64,000 nucleotides of DNA from Desulfatirhabdium butyrativorans DSM 18734 (GTDB taxonomy: Bacteria; Desulfobacterota; Desulfobacteria; Desulfobacterales; Desulfatirhabdiaceae), in NCBI RefSeq assembly GCF_000429925.1, contig NZ_KE386990.1:6783-70782 (forward strand), written 5' to 3'. How positions within the stretch are numbered: position 1 is the first letter of the stretch; every line of letters starts with the position of its first letter. The notes below the pieces were generated by a model, which had not been told where the DNA came from, did not search any database, and was given only the letters and a program-made list of their open reading frames with translations. This document shows, piece after piece, positions 18,604 through 27,029 of the stretch. The translations under genes and the position numbers were made by a program.

Positions 18604-18961
18604 AGGTGAAAGAATGGGGGTATAGGAGGCAGTGGGCAGTGAGCAGTAGGCAGTACAGTAAGGCGAAACATTACATCCCGTCACATTATTACGGCCCCGG
18701 CGCCTTTCATCAACCGGGGGTAGGGGCGGGTTTAAAACCCGCCCCTACTACGAAAGATATCCCTGCAACTTCCATGCATCGGGACCCTGCAGCGCCCGGT
18801 TTGAAACCCGGTCGGCTGCATGACGGATTCCGGCGGAATTCCGCCCGTGGCGGGAGGAATCCTGAACGTTGGCCTACGCTGAACCTCGTAGGGGCGACCG
18901 GCCGGTCGCCCCTACAGACCACGTTGATTTTCACGATAACCATTACCAGGCGGACGGATTG
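18604..18961. repeat. repeat-filled spacer before lolA
   Basis: It contains a heptamer-type GGCAGTG tract (about 18630-18657), a GGGGCGGGTTTAAAACCCGCC palindrome (about 18721-18749), an ATTCCGGCGGAATTCCGCC unit (about 18826-18860) and the GTAGGGGCGACC palindrome (18888-18915). The same last palindrome occurs at 30256, 47987, 54357 and 63946. No gene is supported. Confidence 0.8.
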
Positions 18962-19651
18962 ATGAACGGCACGCACAACTACCGGATTTCAGAGGTATTT
19001 CTTGGCATCTTGTTTTTTCTGATCGGCGCCGGAATTCCTTGCCGGGCGGAACAGCCCCCGGTCGAAGAGATTCTAAAACGGGTCGAGGCCCATTACGCCG
19101 GAGAAGGCTTCTCGGCGCATTTTTTCCAGACATCCGTCATCACTGCCATGGATATCACCGAAACGGCCGCAGGTCTGGTTCAGGTGAAACGGCCGAACAA
19201 GATGCGCTGGACGTATGAAAAGCCAAAGAAGCAATTGATTGTTACCGACGGAAAGACCCTATGGATTTACAAATCAAATGACAATCAGGTCAGCATCGGC
19301 GCTTTCCCTGAAATTTTCGGTGAAGGCAAAGGCGCCGGGTTTCTGGCCAACATCCAGCAAATCCGAAAATCTTTCGATGTCAGCCTGAAAGAAACCAATG
19401 CGAGCGGTGAATACGTGCTAAAGCTGGTTCCGCTCAGCCAAAAGATCGATCTTGCCTACGTTCTGCTCAATATCGATCCGGAAACCTACGATATCGTCGA
19501 GATTCGTACGCTGAATACCTATAAGGACGAGACCCGGATCGAACTGACGGATATCCAGCGGGATCAACATTTCGAGGACAGCCTGTTCCAGTTCACTGTA
19601 CCCCAGGGAGCGGAAATCATTCGAATGGATGATCCGGGAAAAGCCAAATGA
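18962..19651 (+). CDS. lolA: outer-membrane lipoprotein carrier protein LolA
   Basis: The protein has 229 residues. The start MNGTHNYRISEVFLGILFFLIGAG gives a signal peptide with cleavage near residue 30. The upstream extension would be repeat-encoded. The mature part shows the LolA fold markers HFFQTSVITAMDITETAAGLVQVKRPNKMRWTYE, LIVTDGKTLWIY and DIVEIRTLNTYKDETRIELTD. It ferries lipoproteins across the periplasm from LolCDE to the outer membrane. The C-terminus overlaps nadA by ATGA (19648-19651). The upstream repeat-filled gap carries no obvious promoter. Confidence 0.9.
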   Translation: MNGTHNYRISEVFLGILFFLIGAGIPCRAEQPPVEEILKRVEAHYAGEGFSAHFFQTSVITAMDITETAAGLVQVKRPNKMRWTYEKPKKQLIVTDGKTLWIYKSNDNQVSIGAFPEIFGEGKGAGFLANIQQIRKSFDVSLKETNASGEYVLKLVPLSQKIDLAYVLLNIDPETYDIVEIRTLNTYKDETRIELTDIQRDQHFEDSLFQFTVPQGAEIIRMDDPGKAK

Positions 19652-20544
19652 AGGAAGAAATCAGAAGACTGCTCCGGGAGAAAAACGGTGTTTTACTCGC
19701 CCACAATTATCAGCCCGCCGAAATTCAGGATGTGGCCGACTGGTGTGGCGACTCGCTCGAGCTGAGCATGAAGGCCGCCCAAAGCGATGCCGATCTGCTC
19801 GTATTCTGCGGCGTGCATTTCATGGCGGAAACGGCGGCCATTCTCTGTCCGGACAAAGCGGTGCTTCTGCCCCGCCTGGATGCCGGATGCCCGATGGCCG
19901 GCATGATCACCCCCCGGCAGCTCGAAGCCCGGAAACAAACGCTACCCGGAATCCCCGTCGTCACCTATGTCAATTCGCCTGCCGCCGTCAAGGCCCTTTC
20001 AACCGTCTGCTGCACATCCGCCAATGCCGTGCAGGTTGTCGAAAGCCTCCATGTTCCGGAAGTGCTGATGACCCCCGACAGGAACCTGGCCCGCTATGTC
20101 GCCTCCAGAACGAAGACCCGCGTGCACTTCTGGGACGGCTGCTGCCCCATTCACGACGCCATCCGGGCAACAGATGTCCACCAGGCCAAAAATGCCCATC
20201 CGCAAGCCATCGTGATGGCGCATCCGGAATGCCGCATGGAAGTTCTGGAACTGGCCGATCAGGTGCTGAGCACATCCGGGATGCTGCGGTTCGCAAAGGC
20301 CTCCAATCATCGGGAATTCATCGTCGGCACGGAAACGGGGCTTCTGCACAGCCTCAGAAAAGAAAATCCGGGAAAAACATTTTATCCGCTCTCGGATCGC
20401 ATGCTTTGCCCGGATATGAAAAAAATTGCGCTTGCCGATGTGCTGCACTGTCTCAAGACCCTGCAAGGCAGGGTCCGCGTCCCCGAAGACATCCGCAAGT
20501 CCGCCCTGGGTGCCGTTCAGCGAATGCTGAAGGTAACTGGATAG
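19648..20544 (+). CDS. nadA: quinolinate synthase NadA
   Basis: The protein has 298 residues, the usual length of the short NadA class. It condenses iminoaspartate with dihydroxyacetone phosphate to quinolinate in NAD synthesis, using a [4Fe-4S] cluster. Conserved blocks: LLAHNYQPAEIQDVADWCGDSLELS, VFCGVHFMAETAAIL, DAGCPMA (Cys81), VTYVNSPAAVKAL, a WDGCC block near 165 and LCPDMKK (Cys254). The Cys81 / about 165-166 / 254 spacing fits the three cluster ligands. Start-stop overlap with lolA suggests coupling. nadB and nadC are not in the window. Confidence 0.95.
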   Translation: MKEEIRRLLREKNGVLLAHNYQPAEIQDVADWCGDSLELSMKAAQSDADLLVFCGVHFMAETAAILCPDKAVLLPRLDAGCPMAGMITPRQLEARKQTLPGIPVVTYVNSPAAVKALSTVCCTSANAVQVVESLHVPEVLMTPDRNLARYVASRTKTRVHFWDGCCPIHDAIRATDVHQAKNAHPQAIVMAHPECRMEVLELADQVLSTSGMLRFAKASNHREFIVGTETGLLHSLRKENPGKTFYPLSDRMLCPDMKKIALADVLHCLKTLQGRVRVPEDIRKSALGAVQRMLKVTG

Positions 20545-20559
20545 TCCCGGATATCCGAT

Positions 20560-21300
20560 TCACGCATTCGCCATTTCTTCCGGAATATCCGCATTGGTGT
20601 AAATTTTCTGCACATCTTCGCAGCCGTCAAGGGCATCCATCAGCCGGACCATGCTCTCGGCTTCTTTCCCCTGCAGCATCAGCGTGTTCTGCGGCAGCAT
20701 GGTGATTTCGGCATCCGAATACGGGATTTTGGCCTCATCGAGGGCTGCCCGGACGGTTTCGAAATCCGCCGGCGCGGTAATCACTTCAAAACCGTCCTCG
20801 TCTTCGCGTACGTCTTCCGCACCTGCCTCCAGCGCAATTTCCATCAGGCGCTCTTCGTTGACGTCAGCCTTGCTGACGCTCATGTATCCTTTTTTGCTGA
20901 ACATCCACGAAACGCACCCATTTTCACCCATGCTGCCGCCGTATTTGCTGAAAATATGCCGGATTTCAGCTACGGCCCGGTTCTTGTTGTCCGTCAGGGA
21001 ATCGACCAGAATGGCCGCGCCACCCGGACCATAGCCCTCGTATGTGCTTTCCTCGTAGCTGGTGCCTTCCAGCTCGCCCGTGCCGCGCTTGATTGCCCGA
21101 TCGATGTTGTCCTTGGGCATGTTTTCCGCTTTTGCGGCAAGAATGGCTGAGCGAAGACGAGGATTCGCATTGGGATCCCCTCCGCCCATTCGTGCCGAAA
21201 TTGTCAATTCCTTGATCAGCCGGGTAAAGATGCGCCCTCTTCTGGCATCCGCGGCTCCTTTTTTGTGCTTGATCGTAGACCATTTGTTGTGGCCTGACAT
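20560..21300 (-). CDS. YebC/PmpR-family protein
   Basis: The protein has 246 residues with the start [19 protein letters not shown], preceded by AGGAGG. Family markers: [18 protein letters not shown]-like block, [72 protein letters not shown]. Members are described as DNA-binding regulators and as factors that relieve ribosome pausing at proline runs. YebC is often near ruvC; here it is not. The longer frame upstream encodes a run of DNDND from a hexanucleotide repeat and is not part of the protein. It converges on nadA with only 15 bases between stops. Confidence 0.95.
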   Translation of the reverse strand: MSGHNKWSTIKHKKGAADARRGRIFTRLIKELTISARMGGGDPNANPRLRSAILAAKAENMPKDNIDRAIKRGTGELEGTSYEESTYEGYGPGGAAILVDSLTDNKNRAVAEIRHIFSKYGGSMGENGCVSWMFSKKGYMSVSKADVNEERLMEIALEAGAEDVREDEDGFEVITAPADFETVRAALDEAKIPYSDAEITMLPQNTLMLQGKEAESMVRLMDALDGCEDVQKIYTNADIPEEMANA

Positions 21301-21355
21301 GGTTTCCTCCTGAGCGTGTTTATCTTGAAAATCCCTCCCCTCGCAATACCGGGGA

Positions 21356-21392
21356 TAATCGTTGTCGTTATCGTTGTCGTTGTCGTAATCGC
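21356..21392. repeat. hexanucleotide GTTGTC/GTTATC tract, short allele
   Basis: About six hexamer units (GTTGTC, GTTATC, GTAATC) follow the flank CCTCGCAATACCGGGGATAATC. The same flank precedes a far longer tract at 40529. It lies about 60 bases upstream of the yebC start, followed by ATTCC-type palindromes. Confidence 0.8.
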
Positions 21393-21586
21393 CCCCCAAT
21401 CCCGTCACCCCGGCGAAATCCTGTCTCCGGCAGGAGGGGTCCAGAACCGGTCAAAATCCCGCCGTCACCGAACTGGATTCCTCCCGCCACTGGCGGGATT
21501 CCGCCGGAATGACGGGATTGGGATATTCTTCCACTTTTTGCGACTTCATCCATACTGCCCCCTGCCCCCTAACCCCTGACTCCAGC

Positions 21587-22186
21587 CTATCCCCTGCCAA
21601 TCCCGATGACATAGATTTCCTTGCTGGCCTTTCTGCAGCTCTGAGGTTTGAAGAGGTGATGTTTCCCGAACAGGGCTTTCACTTCCTGAACAAAGGTATC
21701 GAAATCCTCACCCTGAAAAATTTTACAGACAAATGTGCCTCCTGGCAAGAGGCGATCTTTCGCGATGGAAAGAGCGATCCGGCACAATTCGATGGACCTG
21801 GCCGCATCGACGGATTTTTGCCCTGTCGTCGATGGGGCCATATCGCTGAGAACCACATGGAACATGCCATCGACCGCGGCAAGGGTTTGCGGATCCGTGA
21901 TGTCTCCGGCGATGGTTCTCGCCTGGGGAGGCAGGGGTATGGTCACCGGCGTTCGATCGATACCGACGAGCCTGCCGTCCGGCCCGATCATCCCCGCTGC
22001 ATATTTCAGCCACGAACCGGGTGCGCAGCCAAGATCCAGGACACTATGCCCTTTCTTTAAAATGCGATACTTCTGCTGAATTTCCTGAAGCTTGTATACC
22101 GATCGGGCGGGATAGTCCTCCCGCTTGGCCTTTTGGGTATAATGATCGCTCCAACTGTTTGCGGCCTGCTGCGTTTTTTTCACCAT
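21587..22186 (-). CDS. rlmE: 23S rRNA (uridine-2'-O)-methyltransferase RlmE (FtsJ/RrmJ)
   Basis: The protein has 199 residues. It methylates the 2'-O of a uridine in the 23S rRNA A-loop (U2552 in E. coli). It has the SARSVYKL-like PARSVYKLQEI with Lys32, the SAM site DLGCAPGSW at 51-59, SDMAPSTTG with Asp115, Lys155 in CKIFQG, and a late glutamate in ASKEIYVIG. That completes the K-D-K-E tetrad. It follows radA after 60 bases on the same strand. Often next to ftsH in proteobacteria; that context is absent here. Confidence 0.95.
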   Translation of the reverse strand: MVKKTQQAANSWSDHYTQKAKREDYPARSVYKLQEIQQKYRILKKGHSVLDLGCAPGSWLKYAAGMIGPDGRLVGIDRTPVTIPLPPQARTIAGDITDPQTLAAVDGMFHVVLSDMAPSTTGQKSVDAARSIELCRIALSIAKDRLLPGGTFVCKIFQGEDFDTFVQEVKALFGKHHLFKPQSCRKASKEIYVIGIGRG

Positions 22187-22246
22187 TCTCCTTCATCCAT
22201 CCCGTGCCGTGCCATCCATGAATTTGGACGAATTTGCTGATTCCCT

Positions 22247-23623
22247 TCAATCCGGGGCCTGCCCGAAGGATCGATTCATCGCCTGCGCAATGGAGCGCAC
22301 GCTGAGCACCTGCATATCGCTTGGCAAGGCAATCGACATGGCGGAGGATTCCGGGATAATGGCGCGGGTAAAGCCCAGTTTGCGCGCTTCCGAGAGCCGG
22401 GTTTCCAGGTGCCCGATGCCGCGCACCTCTCCTGCCAGCCCGACCTCTCCCAGCACGATGCTGCGGGGATCGACCGGCTTGTCCCAGAAGCTCGATGCGA
22501 TGGCGATCATCACGGCAAGGTCCACGGCAGGTTCGTCTGTCTCGATGCCGCCAGCGATGTTCATGAAAATGTCATGCCCCATCAGGTGCAACCCCAGCTT
22601 CTTTTCCATCACGGCCGCCAGCAGCGCCACCCTTCCGGAATCGAGACCGAGAACCGTCCTTCGCGGTGTGCCATAGGCCGTGTTGCAGACCAGCGCCTGC
22701 AGCTCGATCAGAATGGGCCTGGTGCCCTCCATGGTCGCCGTGACAACCGATCCGGAGGCATGTTCCGGTTTTTCGGCCAGGAATACCGCGCTCGGGTTTC
22801 GGACCTCCTGAAGACCGCTTTCCTTCATCTCGAATACGCCGATTTCATTGGTGGAGCCAAAACGGTTTTTCACCGCCCGCAAAATCCGGTACAAATGGTT
22901 TCGCTCACCTTCGAAATAGAGCACGGCATCGACCATGTGCTCCAGGAGCCTCGGCCCGGCAATGGCCCCATCCTTTGTGACATGGCCGATCAGAAATACC
23001 GGAATGCCCGTTTGCTTGGCAAACTGCATCAGACGCAACGCCGATTCGCGCACCTGCGTCACGCTGCCGGGAAGCGAGGGGATCGCCGGATCCAGGACTG
23101 TCTGGATGGAATCAACGGCCAGCACATCCGGACTCGTGGTTTTGGCCATGGCCAGCATGCGATCGAGATCGGTTTCCGCAACCACCAACAGATTGGGCGC
23201 TGATGCCGAAAGACGCTGGCTGCGCATCCGGATTTGCGAAATGGATTCCTCTCCCGACACATAGAGCACCCGATGTCCCTGAGTCGCCAGAGAATTGAGC
23301 ACCTGGAGCATCAGCGTCGATTTCCCGATACCGGGATCCCCGCCGATCAGAACGAGGGAACCCTTGACGATCCCGCCGCCAAGTACCCGGTCCAGCTCCG
23401 GAATACCGACGATCAGGCGTTCATCTTCACAGGAAGGAATGTCGGCAATGGATATGGGATGGCTGGCTTCAGTGGAAAAAGTCGATCGCTGGGATGATTT
23501 GTCGATCAACACTTCTTCGATGAAGGTCTGCCATTGGCCGCAGCCTGGGCATTTCCCCATCCATTTCGGGGACTGGTAGCCGCACTGGCTGCACGTAAAG
23601 ACGGTTTTTTCAGTTCGTTTCAA
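22247..23623 (-). CDS. radA: DNA repair protein RadA
   Basis: The protein has 458 residues from a TTG at 23623 with AAGAAGGA upstream; another in-frame TTG at 23689 is possible but would add an atypical extension. RadA processes branched recombination intermediates. Visible parts: N-terminal zinc finger CSQCG and CPGCG, Walker A GGDPGIGKST, Walker B-like VLAVDSIQ, the RadA-specific KNRFG motif, and a C-terminal Lon-like P domain (GHDIFMNIAGGIETDEPAVDLAVMIAIASS). The length is typical for RadA. Confidence 0.95.
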   Translation of the reverse strand: MKRTEKTVFTCSQCGYQSPKWMGKCPGCGQWQTFIEEVLIDKSSQRSTFSTEASHPISIADIPSCEDERLIVGIPELDRVLGGGIVKGSLVLIGGDPGIGKSTLMLQVLNSLATQGHRVLYVSGEESISQIRMRSQRLSASAPNLLVVAETDLDRMLAMAKTTSPDVLAVDSIQTVLDPAIPSLPGSVTQVRESALRLMQFAKQTGIPVFLIGHVTKDGAIAGPRLLEHMVDAVLYFEGERNHLYRILRAVKNRFGSTNEIGVFEMKESGLQEVRNPSAVFLAEKPEHASGSVVTATMEGTRPILIELQALVCNTAYGTPRRTVLGLDSGRVALLAAVMEKKLGLHLMGHDIFMNIAGGIETDEPAVDLAVMIAIASSFWDKPVDPRSIVLGEVGLAGEVRGIGHLETRLSEARKLGFTRAIIPESSAMSIALPSDMQVLSVRSIAQAMNRSFGQAPD

Positions 23624-23942
23624 AAAATCCTTCTTCTCGAATGGGATCCTGTCAGACCGGTTGGGATGCACGCCACAAATTGTCTTCAACGCCCAATGAT
23701 ATCAATTGATCCGTCATGTTAGGTGAGATTGCGTATTTCGTCAACCCTTGGTCAATACCCTTGGCGAACCCATCCTTTTCGAAATCACCCGGCAATGATC
23801 GGCTGGATTTTTCAGATGGTTTATGATACTGGATATCGACGGATGCCTGATCTGCCAAAAGACCGGCAACACCCGGCGGATCGCTGTAATCCGGGCCAGC
23901 ATTCATTCCAACATGAAAGCGTGAAAGGAAAACCAGCGGCTC

Positions 23943-24809
23943 ATGAATCGTTTTCTCCATAAAAAGACCATCCTGATTTTTCTTCTGCTGATGATGGCAC
24001 CCTTCAGCGGGTTGCTATCTGCGCAGGAAGAATCCTTTCAGAAGATCATGAAGCGACTCCAGACCGACGGGTTTGACGCCGAAAAACTGCAATCCCTCTA
24101 TGCCAAACCGGAGGTCCAATTCGATCCCCAGACCGTATCCCGGTTTTTCATGCACAGCGAAAGCCGGGTGGACTATTCCAAATTTCTCTCCGAACCCGCC
24201 ATCCAGCAGGCGAAATGGTATTTGTTTCGCCACATGAATGAACTCGAATCCGCCGAAAATCGGCTCGGAGTCGATAAGGAGGTGATTACGGCCATCCTGC
24301 TGGTAGAAACCCGATTGGGGAACTATCTGGGAGACAGCAGCATCCTGAACACGCTCTCTTCCCTGGCCGCGCTGCAGGACAATCCGGGCTTGCAGGCCCA
24401 GGTCTGGAATGCCATGCCTGTCGAGCGCAGGATTTCGGAATCCCTCTTCAACGAAAAAGTATCGAAACGCTCCAAATGGGCTTACGACGAATTGAAGTCA
24501 TTGCTGCGCTACGCATCCAAGGAGGGGATCGATCCGGTGTCCATTCGGGGCTCTTATGCCGGCGCACTTGGCATCGCTCAATTCATGCCCAGCAACATTT
24601 TGACCTATGGTATCGATGGCGATGGGGACGGCCATGTGGATTTGTTCGTTCATTCCGATGCCATCGCCAGCGTAGCCAACTACCTCAAGCAATACGGCTG
24701 GAAAAAGGGAATCGACGACGGGAAGGCCCGGGAAGTCATCTTTCATTACAACCACAGCCAGCCTTATGTCGATACCATCCTGAAGGTGGCGCAAAGGCTG
24801 AAAGGCTGA
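23943..24809 (+). CDS. MltB-like lytic murein transglycosylase
   Basis: The protein has 288 residues with a signal peptide or anchor at residues 8-27 (ILIFLLLMMAPFSGLLSA). The SLT_2/MltB-type domain has catalytic Glu122 in LLVETRLGNYLG, the IRGSYAGALGIAQFMPSNIL block, and the YGIDGDGDGHVDLF loop seen in MltB proteins, then SVANYLKQYGW. It cleaves the MurNAc-GlcNAc bond in peptidoglycan with a 1,6-anhydro product. No lipobox cysteine is visible. The ribosome binding site is AAAGGA, at a somewhat long distance. A small membrane protein gene follows after 2 bases. Confidence 0.9.
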   Translation: MNRFLHKKTILIFLLLMMAPFSGLLSAQEESFQKIMKRLQTDGFDAEKLQSLYAKPEVQFDPQTVSRFFMHSESRVDYSKFLSEPAIQQAKWYLFRHMNELESAENRLGVDKEVITAILLVETRLGNYLGDSSILNTLSSLAALQDNPGLQAQVWNAMPVERRISESLFNEKVSKRSKWAYDELKSLLRYASKEGIDPVSIRGSYAGALGIAQFMPSNILTYGIDGDGDGHVDLFVHSDAIASVANYLKQYGWKKGIDDGKAREVIFHYNHSQPYVDTILKVAQRLKG

Positions 24810-24811
24810 TC

Positions 24812-25021
24812 ATGGATCTGCATACCATCAAGATCGTGTTTCTGCTGGTCACGCCTTTTTTCATCATGAGCTTGCTCGCAGTCATCCATGCCAGCCAGCG
24901 TGAATTCCCATCCCTGGGGCAGAAGGTTTTCTGGATGCTCGTCGCAGCCGTTCCCTTCATCGGCTTCATCGCCTATTTTCTGATCGGCAGAAGAAAAGCC
25001 CTGCCAAACGTCCAGCCATGA
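24812..25021 (+). CDS. small PLDc_N-like membrane protein
   Basis: The protein has 69 residues with two hydrophobic helices (about 6-25 and 38-59) and a REFPSLGQKVFWMLVAAVPFIGFIAYFLIGRRK pattern. This resembles the PLDc_N domain, the two-helix N-terminus of cardiolipin synthases, which also occurs as a stand-alone small protein. It begins 2 bases after the transglycosylase stop. Stand-alone function is not known. Confidence 0.75.
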   Translation: MDLHTIKIVFLLVTPFFIMSLLAVIHASQREFPSLGQKVFWMLVAAVPFIGFIAYFLIGRRKALPNVQP

Positions 25022-25169
25022 TCGCCATGGATCATGGCCACGACGCAATCCATGAGCCGGGCTCATCCCCGCCTCCCGAATTCTGTCTCCTGACTTCTGC
25101 CCCCCGCCCTTCCTCCCGAATTTGGCATTGACTTTCCCGAATGGATAATGGTATTCATCCCAACCGTTT

Positions 25170-25241
25170 GGTCCCATCGTCTAGCGGTCAGGACGCTGGC
25201 CTCTCACGCCGGAAACACGGGTTCGAACCCCGTTGGGACCA
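25170..25241 (+). tRNA. tRNA-Glu (anticodon CTC)
   Basis: The acceptor GGTCCCA (25170-25176) pairs with TGGGACC (25234-25240), with discriminator A at 25241. D arm TCTAGCGGTCAGGA, anticodon stem CTGGC/GCCGG with loop CTCTCAC giving anticodon CTC, T arm ACGGG-TTCGAAC-CCCGT. The CCA end is not encoded. It reads GAG codons. Confidence 0.96.
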
Positions 25242-25470
25242 TTTTCATCCTGCTTGAAATTCCAAGCGGTCAAGAGATTGTCGTCCGCAAACCCTTCGTC
25301 AGAACATCATCCTTCTGAATGGCCACAAAAGTACATCCCGGAACAGATCACCCTTTGACCACTGTTTTATGAGAGTTGATACCTTCTTTTCCATTTAAAG
25401 CGTTATAGACCCCGGCCTTCGCGGGGGTGTCGAAAAATGGGGTTTTGCAATTGGCTCACATGAAAGAATA

Positions 25471-25792
25471 TAATTAGTGTCTGAACGAAAAACCCTATTC
25501 GGAGCAGCGCGCCGCCTGCGGGCAGGCAATTTTGCGATACAGCGTGAAATCCTGCGGAACGCAGGACAGCCGCCCGATCTCGTACGGGTCGGGCGGATCC
25601 GGGTCCACCAAGAAAAGCCGAATCCAATGAATGAGGGTTTTAATTCATGCTTTCTCCCTGAGAACGCCCGACCCAATCACGCCTTTGGCGTGATCTCCGG
25701 CGGCTTCAGACAAGTTCCCGCTGCATCGCAAAAAAGCCTGCCCTCCGGCTCAGGTTGTACCCAAAACGGGTTTTCCGTTCAGACACTAATTA
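25471..25792. mobile_element. MITE-like element, copy 1, with TAATTA target duplication
   Basis: A 310-base non-coding element (25477-25786) bounded by inverted termini, GTGTCTGAACG on the left and CGTTCAGACAC on the right. It is flanked by direct TAATTA at 25471-25476 and 25787-25792. Ends carry TATTCGGAGCAGCGCG and GCCTGCCCTCCGGCTCAGG. Copy 2 at 29859-30143 has the same ends in the opposite orientation. No transposase is encoded here or elsewhere in the window. Confidence 0.82.
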
Positions 25793-25907
25793 CGCAAAGA
25801 CGCTCTCATTTAAAGAGAGCCCCCTGTTTTTTCACCGGACAGGTTCTCTCTATCTGTAACGCATCGATATCCATCAACCTATGGCGATAATGCCTGGAGG
25901 TAAAACG

Positions 25908-27029
25908 TTGATCGCATCTGCTCCCTTTAACAGGCCGACCCATCTGCGAGGCGTCAATCTCGGCGGGTGGCTGTTGCTGGAAAAATGGATGAAGCCCAGT
26001 ATCTTTGAAGGGATGGCGGCGGCTGACGAGACATCCTGGTGTGTGGAGCTGGGCGACCGGGCGCCGGAGCGGCTGGCCGAGCACTGGCGCACGTTCATTA
26101 CCCGGGAGGATTTCGCCTGGCTTGCAGAGACAGGCATCGATGCGGTTCGCATCCCAATCGGCCACTGGATTTTCGGGCCGCCCTACCCCTACCACAGCAG
26201 CTACGGCGCAAACCCGCATCCGTATGTGGAAGGCGGCATCGATATGCTGGATCGGGCCTTCCAGTGGGCGGAAGCGCTCGGCCTTCTGGTCGTCATCGAT
26301 CTGCACGCCGCACCCGGATGCCAGAACAGTTTTGACAACGGCGGCATCAAGGATGTTTGTGAATGGCACACCCGTGCGGAATACGTCACGTTTTCCGTGG
26401 AATTGCTGGGCCGTCTTGCCGAGCGGTATCGCTCATCGCCAGCCCTGTGCGGCATTCAGTTGCTCAATGAACCGCGCGGGGACATTCCCACACCCTTTCT
26501 GAAAGACTATTACCGGCGTTGCTACGAGGTGATCCGGAAACACTGCGAACCGGAGCGCGTGGCCATCATTTTTCACGACGGGTTCCGCTCCTGCAGCGAA
26601 TACATCGGTTTCATGCAGCCGCCGGAATACCAGAACGTGATCTTCGATATCCATCGGTACCAGTGCTTCGATCCGAATGACCTCGCCATGGACATCCACG
26701 GGCACCTGAACAAGACCGGAAATCTGTGGCGGCAGGAGGCTGAGGACATGCGGCGGGAGTTCCTGCTGCCCACCATCGTCGGGGAGTGGAGCCTGGGACT
26801 GGATCTGGAAGCCGGCTCACTCTGGTCTCTGGGGCCGTTTGACCAGGCGCTTCGCCGTCTCGACAGCTTTCAGCAGGATGCGGCTTACCGTGCTTTCGGC
26901 GCCACCCAACTGCTCGTTTTCGAGAATTACTACGGCTGGTTCTTCTGGAGCTATCGCACCGAAACGGTACCCGAATGGTGTTTCCGGGAATGTGTCGAAA
27001 GGGGCTGGCTTCCAAAGCGGTATCATTGA
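25908..27029 (+). CDS. glycoside hydrolase family 5, exo-1,3-beta-glucanase-like
   Basis: About 373 residues from a TTG at 25908, chosen because GGAGGT lies 6 bases upstream; ATGs at 25881 and 25890 are in frame but lack a ribosome binding site. GH5 marks: RGVNLGGWLLLEKWMKPSIF, DAVRIPIGHWIF, VVIDLHAAPGCQN, acid/base Glu188 in LLNEPRGD, and nucleophile Glu293 in IVGEWSLG. The N-terminal block and the ENYYGWFFWSYRTE ending look like the fungal-type Exg/GH5_9 group. No signal peptide is seen, so it seems cytoplasmic. It would trim glucose from beta-glucosides or 1,3-glucan. The stop overlaps the convergent ABC gene by 7 bases. Confidence 0.88.
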   Translation: MIASAPFNRPTHLRGVNLGGWLLLEKWMKPSIFEGMAAADETSWCVELGDRAPERLAEHWRTFITREDFAWLAETGIDAVRIPIGHWIFGPPYPYHSSYGANPHPYVEGGIDMLDRAFQWAEALGLLVVIDLHAAPGCQNSFDNGGIKDVCEWHTRAEYVTFSVELLGRLAERYRSSPALCGIQLLNEPRGDIPTPFLKDYYRRCYEVIRKHCEPERVAIIFHDGFRSCSEYIGFMQPPEYQNVIFDIHRYQCFDPNDLAMDIHGHLNKTGNLWRQEAEDMRREFLLPTIVGEWSLGLDLEAGSLWSLGPFDQALRRLDSFQQDAAYRAFGATQLLVFENYYGWFFWSYRTETVPEWCFRECVERGWLPKRYH

